The notes under the pieces were generated by a model. That model ran no database searches, had not been told where the DNA came from, and saw nothing but the letters and a program-made list of their open reading frames with translations. Positions 12,623-25,449 of a stretch of DNA of 64,000 bases are shown in pieces. The stretch covers positions 37,097,001 to 37,161,000 of the forward strand of contig JANJXV010000002.1 in assembly GCA_024803745.1 (NCBI GenBank). The letters run 5' to 3'. Both the position numbers and the translations under genes were made by a program. Each line of letters starts with the position of its first letter. Within the stretch, counting starts at the first letter, position 1. The stretch is from Megascapheus bottae (taxonomy: Eukaryota; Chordata; Mammalia; Rodentia; Geomyidae).

Positions 12623-12702
12623 AAGGAGGAGGAGGAGGAAGAGGAGGAGGAGGAGGAGGAGGAGGAGGAGGAGGAGGAAGGGAAGAAGAGGAAGAGGAAG
12701 AT
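12623..12702. repeat. (GGA)n purine tract
   Basis: Long GGA/GAA run after the A-rich end of the L1 at 12440-12610, probably grown from its tail. It encodes poly-Ser on the minus strand by chance. Confidence 0.95.
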
Positions 12703-13849
12703 ATGGAGAGAGGAAATACTGGGTACCTGTCTCACTGGTTCTTCATTCTTCTCTGGAGAGTTGAGAAGCTCCAATAGAATTCCCTTACCAGACAAGAATC
12801 ATATTGGTGATTTATAAACTACCTTGTGTTGAAAGAGATGCTCATGTTCTAAATTTCTAAAATAGCCACAGTGGACACTATATCACAGTAGACACGGCCA
12901 CTTCACTTAGGACCAGTTGATGTGTATGCATAATGTAACAGATTGGACCCACTAGTAAGCAAATTTACCCAGTTGAGAATCATGTATGCTTCTGGAAAAA
13001 CTGGTTAATGTTTTTTTTTTCCTTTTTCCAATGGAAGAAAACAATAATCACTTCCACTTTCAGAAACACTGCCTAATTAAGTGCATCATGGAAATTTGCT
13101 CGTGCATAATGAAAATGTCTAACTTTATATGCATAGATGACAGCCCTTTTGTATCTAGGACTACTCAGTATTGCTGAGTTTCTTGGTGCTTCAAAAAGTC
13201 ATATCAGATAAAAACACAAGTTCTTTCCTGGAGTAAACTTTTGTGTATACATACCTGCGACCAAAACAGATGTCCCTGTTGTAGTCTGTGTGCATCCCTT
13301 GGGGACCCTCCCAAAGTCTCTAACTCCACCAGCGTTCTTGTGTTCAAGCTTCACACTTTACTCTTTCTTGTTCTGACAGGTCAGTTTTCTTCCTTGTCTT
13401 TAAAACCCAGCTCAATGTTTTCTTTCACTTTGACTTCATTGAATATATTCAGACACTTTGGTTGACTCTCTACTGTAGACTAAACTCTAGGGAGAAAACA
13501 GTACACAAACAGACTTACTCTTACTGAGTCTTGTCAGACTCAAAGGGAGGTGTCAACTAATCAGATAAGCCCCCCAATCTATAATTACTAACTGGGTAGC
13601 TATTGTGAGAATTATACCTTTAAGAGAATACAGCAGGATAATGGAATCATGTTCTGATGTCATTATCATATAACACATCTTCATATTTCACTCAGTGAAC
13701 TCTAAGTGACAAAGTACAATAGACAAATGTTCTAGAAACTTCTAGAGTCAGAACGTAGTTAAGTAATTTCATACACAATGGGAACAGAAAAATTATTCAA
13801 CATAATAACTTTCCAGTTTTCTTTTTTACTCTTAAAATATTTTGTTGTC
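12703..13849. other. Unique sequence
   Basis: No gene, RNA or clear repeat seen. Confidence 0.4.
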
Positions 13850-14870
13850 TTTAAATAGTTGTACAAAGGAGCTGCCATTTCACAAAACAATTTATGAACA
13901 CAGTGCATCTCAATTAAAGTCACCTCTTCCAATAGTCTTACTCAACCCTCCCAAATGAGCAACTTTCCTTGCTTAATTTTGTAGAATATTTATTGTTCTT
14001 TTTTTCTGTTTAACAAAGTTTATTTGTACAATGCATCTTGATGTGTCACTCCTTGAACATTTTTGCCCTCCTTTGATCCATCTTCTTCTCTTATTTTTTC
14101 TTAATTTTAAAAAAAATTTTGATATATACAAAGAATATTCTCCTTTTGCAAGTTCTGGGCCTTGAACTCAGGGCCTGAGCACTGTCCTTAGGCTTTTCTC
14201 AAGGCTAGAGCTCTACTACTTGAGCCACACCACCATTTCCAGCTTTTTTCTATATATGTAGTACCTTGGAATCAAACCCGGGTCTTAGTGCATGCTAGCT
14301 AGTCATGCACTGTACTACTAGGCCAAACTCCAGCCTCCTCCCTCCACCAGAATTCTTGATTTTATTCTTCCCATTTCCTCTTTCATTTGTCTGCCCCTCT
14401 ACTCTTGGCCCCATTCCTCCCTTGCAAGTACCTATTTCCTGGTACTTTGTGGGGCTTTGACTTAATTTCTCTAAGGAATTATGCTATTTGAGCTATCCAG
14501 AAATACTATTATACTTCAATGGATTCTTTCATAACCACTTGCATACTACCCCGTATGTTTGCCTGTAGATTTGTAGACATATTCTCCTTATTGCAAATGA
14601 GAGAAAACATGCAACTTTTGTTTCTCTGGATTTGGCTTACTTACTATATTTTTTTCCAAGTTTCCCCCCCACACCCCATTTCCTTACAAATGGCACATTA
14701 TCCTTCTAAAGGATGCATAAAATTCTATTATGTATGTACACCATATTTTCTTGACCCATCTGGGCTTATTCCATATCTTGACTATGATAAATAATGCTGC
14801 ATTGAACATAGTTGTGCTGGTAACTGTATCCTTGTTTGTGTTTTTTAAGGTGATTGGGAAGTTTATTAGA
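13850..14870 (-). mobile_element. Old LINE-1 3' end, antisense, split by a SINE
   Basis: T-rich 3' UTR-like text (13850-14135), a SINE at 14140-14337, then the ORF2 end (about 14660-14850). The last part reads on the minus strand as MFNAALFIIVKIWNKP..., the familiar ORF2p tail. More diverged than the copies at 2161-4408. Confidence 0.75.
14140..14337 (-). mobile_element. SINE type A inserted in old LINE-1, antisense
   Basis: Complete dimer in complement. The first unit's conserved 'atgctagctag...ctactaggcc' region is near its right end. Confidence 0.9.
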
Positions 14871-15583
14871 AAAGAAACACATGCCAGAGAAAGAGGGCAA
14901 AAGGCAAAGGTATGCCGCAGCAACAGAGCTTATAAGTCCACCTCAGCCATTTTGTGTGTCTTCAGCATTACAGAGCCTCGCCCTGGGTCTATTTGGGAGA
15001 ATTGGAGTCCATGAGGACAGTTTTCTGATTGTCAGACCTGCTTTTTTGCCCCCAATTAGATCATAGGGCCAAAGATTTGGTGTCCTGCTTTTATTTTCCC
15101 ATTCTTTTGTACTTTTTACTTTCTCATTCTTTTGTAGAACCCAGGCCTCAATTTCGTCTCAAGGAGGTTTTAGTTTATAAACTAATCCTGCCATCTTGAA
15201 GTTGTATAGTCCTCAATTCCCTCACTGCCTGCCTTTCTAATATCTCCTTTCATTTCCCTCTCTGAAGAGGTAACTTAATTGCTGTTAGGGAAAAGGGTCA
15301 ACTTCCATTCTTGCTACTTCCTGCTGATTGAGGGGCATTAATAGGGAAGCAGTCTGAGGATTCTCCAAAGGGCCAGGCTAAAGAGCCTCTGTGTATGTCA
15401 GGTTCACGTGAGACTCCATTCAAAGGCAGATGGATTATAATTTTAAGGAAACTAACTTAGTTAAAACATTAACAATGTAAGGTCCAAGAAAGAAGGAGGG
15501 CATCAAAGTTTTTTTCCCTTCATTTATGGAGATGATGGTGAAAGGAAATCAAGAACGTCCAATAGGAAGGTGGAGAGATCATG
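14871..15583. other. Unique sequence
   Basis: No gene or repeat recognised. The open frames here are short and without domain signal. Confidence 0.4.
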
Positions 15584-16097
15584 CTTCCAAACATTTTTAA
15601 ATTGTATTTTATTATTGGGATATTTATGTATAGAGGGATTAGTTACAGTCATCAGGTAAGGGGTATACTATTTCTCAATCATTGATATCCCTTCTTATGG
15701 TTTTGTCCCCCTTTCCCTCCCTCTACCCCCTCCCAGTCATCTTGTTTTTCCCCTTCCCTTTTCTATTTCAAATAAACAAATAAATGTATATACAATATAC
15801 CAGATAACAAATTCAGTAACCACATGAGATTAACCATAAGTGAAAAAAAGAGAAGAGAAATAACTTCACATAATACATTAAGAGCACCAATCACAAGGAT
15901 AAATCTCTTGTTTCTATTCCGAGTTCATTTTGTTTAGTCTTATCCTGTATTACCATATGTACCTAAGTTTTGAGCTATTGTGATCCTGTTAGGAGAGTCC
16001 TAGATGTATACTAATTATTACAAATGAGGAAAACCATGGAGATTTTGCTCCTTTGGGGTCTGGCTTACTTCACTAAGGGAACTTCCAAACAATTTTT
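15584..16097 (-). mobile_element. LINE-1 3' end, antisense, with target-site duplication
   Basis: 3' UTR of the same general family, truncated at about 16075. The flanks cttccaaacattttt (15584-15598) and cttccaaacaattttt (16082-16097) differ by one inserted base. Confidence 0.9.
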
Positions 16098-16762
16098 GTC
16101 TTATCTTCTTGGTTTTAGTTGCTTTTGATTCTACTAGCATAGTCAAATAACAAGTTCCCTGCCTAAATGACTCATCTACTCAGCATCAAGACCCAAGTTA
16201 TACACTGGCTTACATATATAAGAAGGATGTGTCTTGAAGCAAGCCAAAACTAAGATCAAATGAACAAACTATTCTGAGCATATACTTTTGGTATATCTAA
16301 ATTGTAAAAATTGTGAAGAAGATGACGAATCAGATAAAAATCTCAACCTCTATCCAACTAATAATCTGCTATTCATTTAAAAATATATTAAGTTTAAATA
16401 CTACAATTTAATTTGTTCTTTCTACTGTTTTAAATTAACATATACAAGGAAACCAAAAACCTTTTTGATCTTTTACTTATGAAAATTTCCCTCAATGAAA
16501 AGTAACTAATTCTTATTAAAGAGGCTTAAGTAAATACTTAAAAAAACAACCTCTATATAAAAAGAGAAAGCTAAACAGTAAGGAGCTAATGATACAGATA
16601 CTCTAAGGGAGATATCATACAAGTTATACTTTTCACACTGCCTCATTTAGTTTATCATTATAAAGCAGAAAAGATGGTAATTTGGGGTTGAATTATCGAT
16701 TCACTGGGTTGAAATTTACCTGAATTCTCCTCAAAAGGCTACTTTTAAAAATTACTCCCACA
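16098..16762. other. Unique AT-rich sequence
   Basis: No gene or repeat recognised. Confidence 0.4.
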
Positions 16763-16965
16763 GCCGGGGATGGAGGCTGAGATCTGAGGATCAAGGAGCA
16801 AAGCCAACCCAGGCACAAAAGGACTTGAGACTTTTATCTCCAATTAACCTCTAGAAGATGGGAAGTGGGCCTTGCATCAAGCAGTAGACTAGAGTTGAAG
16901 AGCTCAGGGACAGCGCCCAGGCTGAGTTCAAGCCCTATGACCCACAAAAAACCCTCAAAAACTCA
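16763..16965 (+). mobile_element. SINE type B, sense
   Basis: B1-like head with 'ggctgagatctgaggatca', then 'atctccaatt', then second half ending gctcagggacagcgcccaggc...gagttcaagcc. It has an internal deletion in the head. Confidence 0.88.
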
Positions 16966-18067
16966 CACAAGCAACATTTCCATTTTCATAGGAATGTCTA
17001 AGAAATATATTAACTTTTCAAAAGATAAACAAGGTGGCTAAGTTTAAGGGCTTACATCTCTTCATGCTCATTGATTTTAAGATTATGATGAAGAAATGAA
17101 TTAGTTCCATACACAAACACTGTGTAATATGATCAAACTACAATGCAAAACTGTATGACACATCATTGTTTCAGCTGTTTTAGACATTTTTAAGAATATT
17201 AAGACTAGGAAAGCCGATTCAATGAGCAGACAGACAGATGGAATCCATTATAATATATAAAGGAGTTTAGATAATATTTTTCCTTTTTAAAATGTTCTCT
17301 TAATATCATTATAGTAGTTTTAATAGCAGAAAAAATAAGCTAATCAGACCAATTCAAAGTTAGCTTCTTTGTCACATGTAGCGCTTTCTACTTCAGAGAC
17401 ACTTGCTAATGGTGAATTTGCAATGGCCTCACACAAGTCAAAATCTGAATTTGCTACTACATAATAGGGGATATGCTGAAACTGTTATTAATCCTACACA
17501 TACACATACACACATACATATACAGACATACATATGAAGCAAGTTGGAGTATGAAAGAGTAGAGAAAATTGATGGAGGGGGCAAAAGGGAAAATGTATAT
17601 TTTGTTGATCTCATGAGTTCATGCTGATAAACAATGCTAGTATGGAAAGCTACTTATATCCCATGCTCCTGGGATTCATCGGGATGGAGTGTATGGTTTA
17701 TGTTGATTGATCTCACATTGTAATATTTAAACTGACTGAGCCATATTTGCCTTGTGTTAGCTCTGTGACTTGCAAAGGAATAACTGCATCATTCTAATGT
17801 GTGTGAAAAAAACTTGGCTCTAGGGCACCTTTAATGAACTGGATTTTCAAGTGACGGCTTAAATTGTTAAATGTTAATTGTTAAATGGTTAAATTGTTTT
17901 AACCCCATGATTATGGTGCAGCAAGCTTTCCTCATGTCCTCTGAGTTGGCTGTTATCAAGATTTTTAATAGCATCTTGCAGCATCATAGAAGGTGTTAAA
18001 TTCTTTTATGTGGCTCTTTCTCTTTTTCTTAACTAGATTATAAGCCTCTGAATAGATAATGATTCCA
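16966..18067. other. Unique AT-rich sequence with an ACATAC repeat
   Basis: An imperfect ACATAC/ACATAT tract lies at 17497-17537, and a short imperfect GTTAAAT cluster at about 17860-17900. No gene seen. Confidence 0.45.
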
Positions 18068-18305
18068 TTTTTTTTTCTTTTTATTGGTTGTGGGGCTTGA
18101 TGGGCCTGGGCATTGTCCCTGAGCTCTTCAGCTTAAGGCTACCGCCCTACCCCTGGAGCCTCAGGGCCACTTCCGATTTTCTAATGGTTAATTGGAGATA
18201 AAAGAGACACGATCTTTAGTGCCCAGGCTGGCTTTGAACCATGCTCTTCAGTTCTCAGCCACCTGAGTAGCTAGGATTACAGGCATGAGCCACCGTACCC
18301 AGCTT
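18068..18305 (-). mobile_element. SINE type B, antisense
   Basis: Poly(T) start, second half at 18090-18185, the 'ggttaattggaga' linker, then head complement ending 'gattacaggcatgagccacc'. Confidence 0.92.
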
Positions 18306-20864
18306 TTTATCTTGGGAGAATTAGCAACAGTTGGGCTTCACTAATCTACTCCTTTTTCTTCCTGTGGCCTGCTTTCTCTTTTCTGCTACCTCCTTGTTCT
18401 GATGTGAATAATCCCTTTTCTGAATGATCCTAAAATTGAATAATGCATGTCTGGAACTCACAATAGGTATAGAAAAGTCACGTTATCTGCCACTAACTAG
18501 TACTGACAATGTCACACTTTTTCTGGGCCCGTTTTCTTAGTTTGGGATTGGAATTTATAAACTAGTGATTTCTAAGGTCCTTCCGGTTCACTGTTCCATA
18601 ACTTCTGATGGGTGCTCTGACATCTGACTTAGGAGTTCTCCAAGTCAGTTAAGTCAGGAGCTGCTTAAGTCTGCTCTGCAGATCCCTAAGGGCTGTGTGG
18701 AATTGCCTTGGGAATTACATGGGACAGAGGAGAAGGGTAAGGGGAATCAAGCAGCCTGCTTCAATCAGAACAACTCACTTTGATCTATTTTAGATATTGG
18801 TCTTTCTGTGTAAGATTTCATTTGAAGAAAGAATCTGTACTTTTTAAAAAAATGAAAAGATTTGAGATCTTCTCTAACAAATTTTAAAACTTCTCTTAAA
18901 ATTATGTAAAACTATGTTGATTGTGGATTTCAAATAGATAATATCCAGAATGATGAGATACTGATTTGCTATGCAATGATCATTCAAAACATTTCATAAG
19001 AGTAATTTGAAAGGAATAGCAGCTCTAGGCATTGTTCAACTAAGATTTATCTTACATATCAGGAGAAGGGAACCAGGGAAGTGGGAATAGGGTTCATATT
19101 AATTTTAAGTGCATTAGAATACAGTAATCCTCTACTGAGAATCTGGATAAAGTTTCTACCAGGTTCTACAAAAGAATAATTGGCGATTATTTTCTTTTGT
19201 GTGTGCATTCTTGGCAAATAACCCTCATTTCTACTCAACAGTGGTGGTCCCACTTTTAAATATTCTACAATGTAGACAAATCCAAAAATGTCAGAATTGT
19301 TCTTTAGTACTTAACACAGTTCCTAGACATTCAGGTGGTGCCTAATAAATGCATAATTTAATACAGTGTCAAAAATGGGTAATATTTTAGTAAATAAAGT
19401 TAGTCACTTTGTAATCATGAAAGGATATAAAATCCTCTATCAGAGGATTATATGCCTGTATTTAAAAAATTCAGTTCAGCCTCCCTGGCTCAGATTTTTT
19501 AAATTTTTGATGAAAGACCAAAAAAGAAAATAACACTTTTTTTCTCTTTTATTTTCTCCTTCCTACTTTTGCTCTGTCTATTCTTAGACCTGTTAATGTC
19601 CCAATGTGGCCCTATCTGTTGAATCTGTTTTCTGAAGCTTCCATTTTTCATAGTGTTGTTTCTGTAGGAAAATACATTACAGGTGACAAACAGAAATGCT
19701 CATGTTGACTTTGGCCATTCTATAGTTTAAGCCCTGTTGCAATCCACCATTTCATCCGATGTCTCTGCAGTACTTCCTCACTGAATGTCTGCTTCTTTCA
19801 CCCACATTCACTCACAGCCAGTCTTTTATTGAACTCCTCCTGTTAAGTTTCTAAAATCAATATCACATCATTGTTGCATATCCGACAAAGAGGTTTTAGA
19901 AAACAACCCAATCACCTCCAAAGCTCATTTCAAGTATTATAACACTTATTTGACATCATGTATAGAAGATCTAATATTGAACCAGAAGAGAATTTTGTTA
20001 TTTAAAATCCATTTTGCCCCTTAAGAGTTTATGATATATCATTTCCCACTGTGTCTATATTAAACACAGTCTATTTGAGAATTTTCTAGTCCTAGAAAAC
20101 ATGCAACAGCTACCTCTTGCTTAATCGATAGCGTTGTTTTGGACAGTCTGTCTTTTCTTAGACTTACAGATGGCCATTATCATGGATGTTGACGTCCCTT
20201 ACATTTTCAAAGCAAGACTTCTAGCAGAGGAAGCTAGATTCTTACATGACAGCCTCTCCCAGAGAAATGCCTGATTCTCCATAATTAAACTGCCTCCAGG
20301 ACAATGAGGTCATGAGGTCTACCAGAGAGTCCACAGAGATATTCCTGTGATGTGTGTGCTCTCCATCTGCATTTGCACATAGCGTTCACCATCAAACAGA
20401 GTTGTGGAATACAATGTGTAGTGAGCACCTCAGGTAGCTGGCTGGTTGCACCTGCACACGAAGTATTATGGCTTTCAATTTTTCATCCAAGACTTTCAGC
20501 CTTTCCTTTATCCTAGAATATGTAGTTTAGACATTTTGAGTAGGACCTCCACTTAGGGGAATTATGTGCTCTTTTTTTGTTGTTTGTTTGTTTGGTTTTG
20601 TTTTCAATCAAATGTGCTAATCTAGACTCAGGGCCAAGACCTAATGTGCCTTTCTTCTTGGTGTTTTGCATCATATGTAATTCATCATTCCTAGGTGAAC
20701 CTGAATTCTATATTGTACCAAGATTTTAACAAGGAAAAACACCCCACAGTAATAGAGAATTGGGGAATGGCTTGAATCTATACCCTCTCGTAGAACACAA
20801 GTACTTGAGCTTGCCAAGGAACAATGTTCAATTATATTTATTTTTAGATATTTGTTTGTTTTGT
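18306..20864. other. Mostly unique sequence
   Basis: No gene seen. Faint MIR3-like traces (about 18500-18603 and 19295-19350, sense) are too weak to assign. A T/G-rich run lies near 20573-20607. Confidence 0.4.
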
Positions 20865-21054
20865 TTCCTTGTTTTTTCCAGGACTGGAGCTTGAACTGAA
20901 GGCCCAAGCACTGTCCTTGGGCTTCTCAAAGCTGGAGCTTGAGCCACAGTACCACTTACAGCTTTATCTATGCATGCGGTATGGAGGAATTGAACCCTGG
21001 CCTTCCTCCATGCTAGGCAAGCACTCTTACCACTAGCCCAAACTCTCAGTCCAC
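20865..21054 (-). mobile_element. SINE type A, antisense
   Basis: Both tRNA-like units are visible in complement. The second unit has a small deletion around 20935 and the first has the 'atgctaggcaagcactctta' complement. Confidence 0.88.
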
Positions 21055-21480
21055 AATGTTCTATCTTGTACGGTATTTTGAACTTGGTGTGTTTTTCAAA
21101 TTATAGATTGTGATGCAGCAGACTACTCCAAAATAGAGAGGTTTTAAAAAATCATGTATTCATCTCTCTCATGCTCTGGCTGTTACAGTCTCCCACAGTG
21201 AGCACTTACTCAAGTAATCACAGATCTGCCATCGTATGATGACTAAGAGTGGAGTCCCATGAAGGCTTCAGCACTAGTGCTTAAGCCAGGATGACTGAGA
21301 TGAGAAGGGCACCAACTACGAGGCCTCTTAACCTGGCTAGCTGGAGCCTTTCATTGGCCTCAGAACAATTGGACTTCTACATGACAGCTGTCTTGTCTCC
21401 AGAAAGCATTCTGAGAGACCCATGTGAAGCTGCAAGGCTTCAAATGACTAATAGGAAACTAGCACCGTAAAAATTTCCAA

Positions 21481-21703
21481 GTAGCTGGGCACTAGTGGCT
21501 CACACCTGTTATCCTAGCTACTCAGGATGCTGAACTCTGAAGATTGCCATTTGAAACCAGGCCAGGCAGAAAACTCTTTGAGATTCTTCTCTCTAATGTA
21601 CAATTAGAAGAAGCCAGAAGTGGTACTGTGGCTCAAGTGGTTGAGTGCTAGCCTTGAACAAAAAAAGTTCAGAGCAGGCCCTGAGTTCAAGCTCCAGAAC
21701 AAG
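21481..21703 (+). mobile_element. SINE type B, sense
   Basis: Complete: head 'ggctcacacctgttatccta', then agattcttctctc, then 'gtggctcaagtggttgagtg' and ccctgagttcaagctcc. Confidence 0.92.
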
Positions 21704-21708
21704 TAATA

Positions 21709-21752
<44 letters not shown>

Positions 21753-21765
21753 AATAATAATAATA
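21704..21765. repeat. (ATG)n/(ATA)n microsatellite on a SINE tail
   Basis: Trinucleotide run beginning right at the 3' end of the SINE at 21481-21703. Confidence 0.95.
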
Positions 21766-22837
21766 GACATTATTAGTATTCCCGAGTAGCAACTAGATGG
21801 GTTTTGTAAACAAACCCTCGTCTTGAGCCCACTTAGATCATATGTCCCAGAAGCCTTCACTCTATAAAGGATATCAGATGATCCACTGAATACATTTTAG
21901 GACTGACTGACTTATCTAGCACTGTGTTATTTTCTTTTTGGGGGTCTTTCATCAGAAATTAAAAAAATCTTAGCCAGGGAGGCTGAACTGAATTTTTTAA
22001 ATAGCTTTAAAGCTATTTCATGGGAAAAGATGAACAAAACAGCTATCAACTGGTAGTTCTTCCACAGACAAGAGGATACATAGACACAACGATATCTCCA
22101 ATATGGTTAAATGCAAGATGTTTTTGTTCCAGCTTTATACACAGAGAAAACACATTAAAGCCAGTTGACTAGCATATAGTACATGCACAATAAAGTCACT
22201 ATTAATATCAATTAATTGATAGAGAATTGTAATCTGAGTGGAAAAAGTACTTTGAGATCCATTAGTGAAACTACCTTAGAGTATAAATTCTGAGGCTCTT
22301 CAAGACAAGAAATCTACCCAAGGCCACACATTGTTTAGAAGCAGAACTGAGACCGAAGTTCACCTGGATTAAGGTTCTCTAGCTGATGACAAAAAGAAGT
22401 GTATCTCAAAGTTCCTAATGACCTCTATATGTTGCCTCAAAATGAATGCCATCATATTTCATCTGGCACTTTCCTGAATTCTACAGAGAACAGCATAACC
22501 CTCAATTAACAAGCACATACACATCTTGAGTCATGCTAATATTCCAGGTGAGTGCAGATGTAGATATTATTAGGCCTGACCCTGAGTGGCCTAAGTAGTC
22601 CACCTGGCTACAGATGTTGCAAAGTGAGGTCCTGGGCCTTGATTAAATTTTATATAAAATCAGCCAGAACATTATATATCAGAAGTAAATGTTAGTTTTG
22701 AGAGAAATATTGCTGAATATGAGCAGATGAATACTAAATTCCCCCCTTGGAAGAGTAAAAATTCGCCTTGATACATCACTATACAAAGGGCTCATTAAAA
22801 CTGTCAATGAAAGTTGAAAATAGTTAAGAATGCTGGA
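21766..22837. other. Unique sequence with a diverged MIR
   Basis: 22240-22390 resembles MIR in antisense (the 'cccaaggccacacattg' segment and the tail 'aagttcacctgg'). The rest shows nothing recognised. Confidence 0.45.
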
Positions 22838-23051
22838 GAGGGACGCTGGCCCCTAGGTACTCAGGAGACTGAGATCTGAGGATGTGGTTCAAAGCCTACT
22901 TGGTTAGGAAAGTCCAAGAGATGTTTATGTCCAACTACTTAGCAAAAAGCCGAAAGAGAACCTGTAGCTCAACTGGCAGAGCATTAGCTTTCAGCAAAAT
23001 AAAGCTAAGGTACAGCACCCAGGCCCAGAATTCAAGCCCCAGGCCTGACAC
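22838..23051 (+). mobile_element. SINE type B, sense
   Basis: Head with ctcaggagactgagatctgagg, second half with 'tgtagctcaactggcagagc', 3' end 'gaattcaagccccaggcctg'. Confidence 0.88.
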
Positions 23052-23202
23052 CAATAAATAAATAAATAAATGAAAAGAAAGAAAGAAAGAAGGGAGGGAG
23101 GGAGGATGGGAAGAAGGAAGGAAGGAAGGAAGGAAGGAAGGAAGGAAGGAAGGAAGGAAGGAAAGAAGGAAGAAAGGAAGGAAGGAAGGATGGATGGATG
23201 TT
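23052..23202. repeat. Compound (AAAT)(GAAA)(GGAA)n(GGAT) tetranucleotide repeat
   Basis: About 150 bp of purine-rich tetranucleotides starting at the A-rich tail of the SINE at 22838 and ending at the head of another SINE. Confidence 0.97.
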
Positions 23203-23204
23203 CA

Positions 23205-23400
23205 GTACACTGGTGCCTCGGGCCTGTAACTCTAGCTACTCAGTAGGCTGGACAGATGAACCCAAGAGACACTTATCTCCAATTAATCAACAAAAACACA
23301 AGCAGTAAAAGCATGGTTCAAGTGGTGGAACACTATCCTTGAGTGAAAAAGCCAAGCCAAGAGCATAAGGCCGTGAGTTCAAGCTCCAGTACCAGGAAAG
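23205..23400 (+). mobile_element. SINE type B, sense, second in a head-to-tail pair
   Basis: Same family as 22838-23051: head 'gtaactctagctactcagta', linker 'acttatctccaattaatcaa', end 'gagttcaagctccagtacca'. Confidence 0.88.
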
Positions 23401-24776
23401 AATAATAAATCTGTTATTAGTAGTAATAGTAAGAATAGGTGTGTATATATAAATAAATCAGTTTTAGAAGCAAAAAGCATTTGTTGAGCTATTTATATAA
23501 CTTTTAGTCATATAGTAGTTAGCATTGAGGGTGACTGGTAAAATGTAAGATTGACTTCCTTTCAGGAATTTTTAATTAAGTATATCTTTAAAAATTTGAT
23601 GAAAACATTTAGACATTAGTAAGCAAATTATTAATCTATGTTTAGTGAGTCTGACATGGAGAAGAAAGTATATCCATTTAGAAACTATTGTCAAAGAAAA
23701 GATTATTTGGAAGAGGTGAATTGATATGGACTTTAATAATAAATAAGATTTGACCAAAAAAAGGTCAGAATTCAAACTAATATTATCACTCATAAAAAAT
23801 GATAACACAATAATTACCTGCAATTGAGCCTCAAAATACCTCTTCCCCAAAAGATAAAAAGCTATTTGCTAATCTAAGTTACATGTGGAGTGGCAGTGGC
23901 AAAGAAGAAAAAGTCGCCAAGTATATCAAATCCTATCGTATCAAGTCATCAGATGAATGTCATTGAAATGATCCTAAATTGTATGCTAATTCTCTACGAG
24001 GCTCTCCTAACTCCAGATAAATGTGACATTACCCATAAAGTTGGCTACCACCAACAAAACTTTTGTATTAGCCATCCAACAATGACTCTTGTTTTTAATC
24101 CAGGAAATGACTGGTTTTACTGTTGCCTTCTAATAGCTGATTAAGATAACCCAGTTACTAGAATAGTCTAATTCCCCTAGTTCTCACCTGTGGCCCTTTC
24201 TGTTGTGTGGAGATATTCTCTGTGTCAATTTCATTTACCTATGGATAGAAAATCTATCAGTCCTTCTACTTTTGTGTCCCCTCTCATTTTGACAAGTCAT
24301 GCTTCACAAAAATATCCATTTATTTTGGAAATGTTCCCTCAGCAAATTTTTGTTTATCACAACATGGAAGACAGCTGGTCAGAAATCTAATCAGAGATCT
24401 GCCACTTTAACATATTAACTTCAGTTTTCCTCATTCATTCTAAGGCATGTTTGTACGCATGTGTGAGATTGTCCAGAGCATTTACACAATCTTATTTACT
24501 TACTTATGTTCTGCATTGTGTTATTTATGTTTTCCACTAATTTTCTCCTTCTCTATAGTTCCATAGTGCATTATTCTTACATTTATGAGTTTGTGCATAT
24601 GATTCCTTTTGATCCTTCTTTCTTCACCTGCAATGTTGTTTCCAGTCAGAAACAGTTTCCTTTGTCTTTGCTCTAGCAATTTTCACAGGAGGGTATTGTT
24701 CTTACATGCAGTAAATAAGTCTGAATAAGTAATGAAAGCCAACCTGTTACCTTGGGTCAATACATCATAATTTATG
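23401..24776. other. Unique AT-rich sequence
   Basis: Frames up to 92 codons occur but have no domain signal. No repeat recognised. Confidence 0.4.
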
Positions 24777-25449
24777 TAGCCACTATTTTTTTAGCATTTA
24801 AAGCCTTCTTCTTTTTATTAATTTTATTTTTTATTGTGGAGGTAATGTATAGAGGGATTACAGTTACATTCTCCAGATAATAGGTGCATTACTTCTCACA
24901 CATGGAAGACCTTCTCATGTTTTTGTCCCCATTCCTCTCCTCCCACCCGTTCCCAATCATCTTTACTATTTCAAATAAACAAATAAGTATATATAAAATA
25001 TACCAGGTACCAAAGTCAGATACAGTAACAATATGAGAATAACCAAGGGGCAACAAAGGAGAAGAGAAATAACATAGTACATTAAGAACAACAATCACAC
25101 AAGATGAAACTAGTTTCCATATCCTAGAGATCCTTTCATTTAGTTTCATACTATATGACCTTGTATATCCAGGTTTTGCGATATTATAATCCTCTGCTAG
25201 GAGAACCCAAGGTTTCTACTGATTATGACAAATGAGGGAAACCATGGCGCCTATGTTACTTCGGGTCTGGCTTTCCATAGTGACTGAATGAGTTTACACT
25301 CCCACCAACAGTGTATAGTAGGGATCCCTCCTGGCCACATCTCCACCAGCATCTGTTGTTAGATTTCTTGATCATGGCTATTCTAACTGGAGTGAGGTGG
25401 AATCTCAAAGCTGTTTTGATTTTCATTGCTTTTATTAGCCACTATTTTT
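24777..25449 (-). mobile_element. LINE-1 3' end, antisense, with target-site duplication and internal deletion
   Basis: The duplication tagccactattttt is exact at 24777-24790 and 25436-25449. 3' UTR at 24825-25270 joins ORF2-end text at about 25272, skipping about 300 bp present in the copy at 2161-3660. About 30 nt (24791-24820) separate the duplication from the A-rich L1 end. Confidence 0.92.

Noticed and set aside
12595..12795. Frame with a long serine run
   Set aside because: It is just the complement of the (GGA)n repeat.
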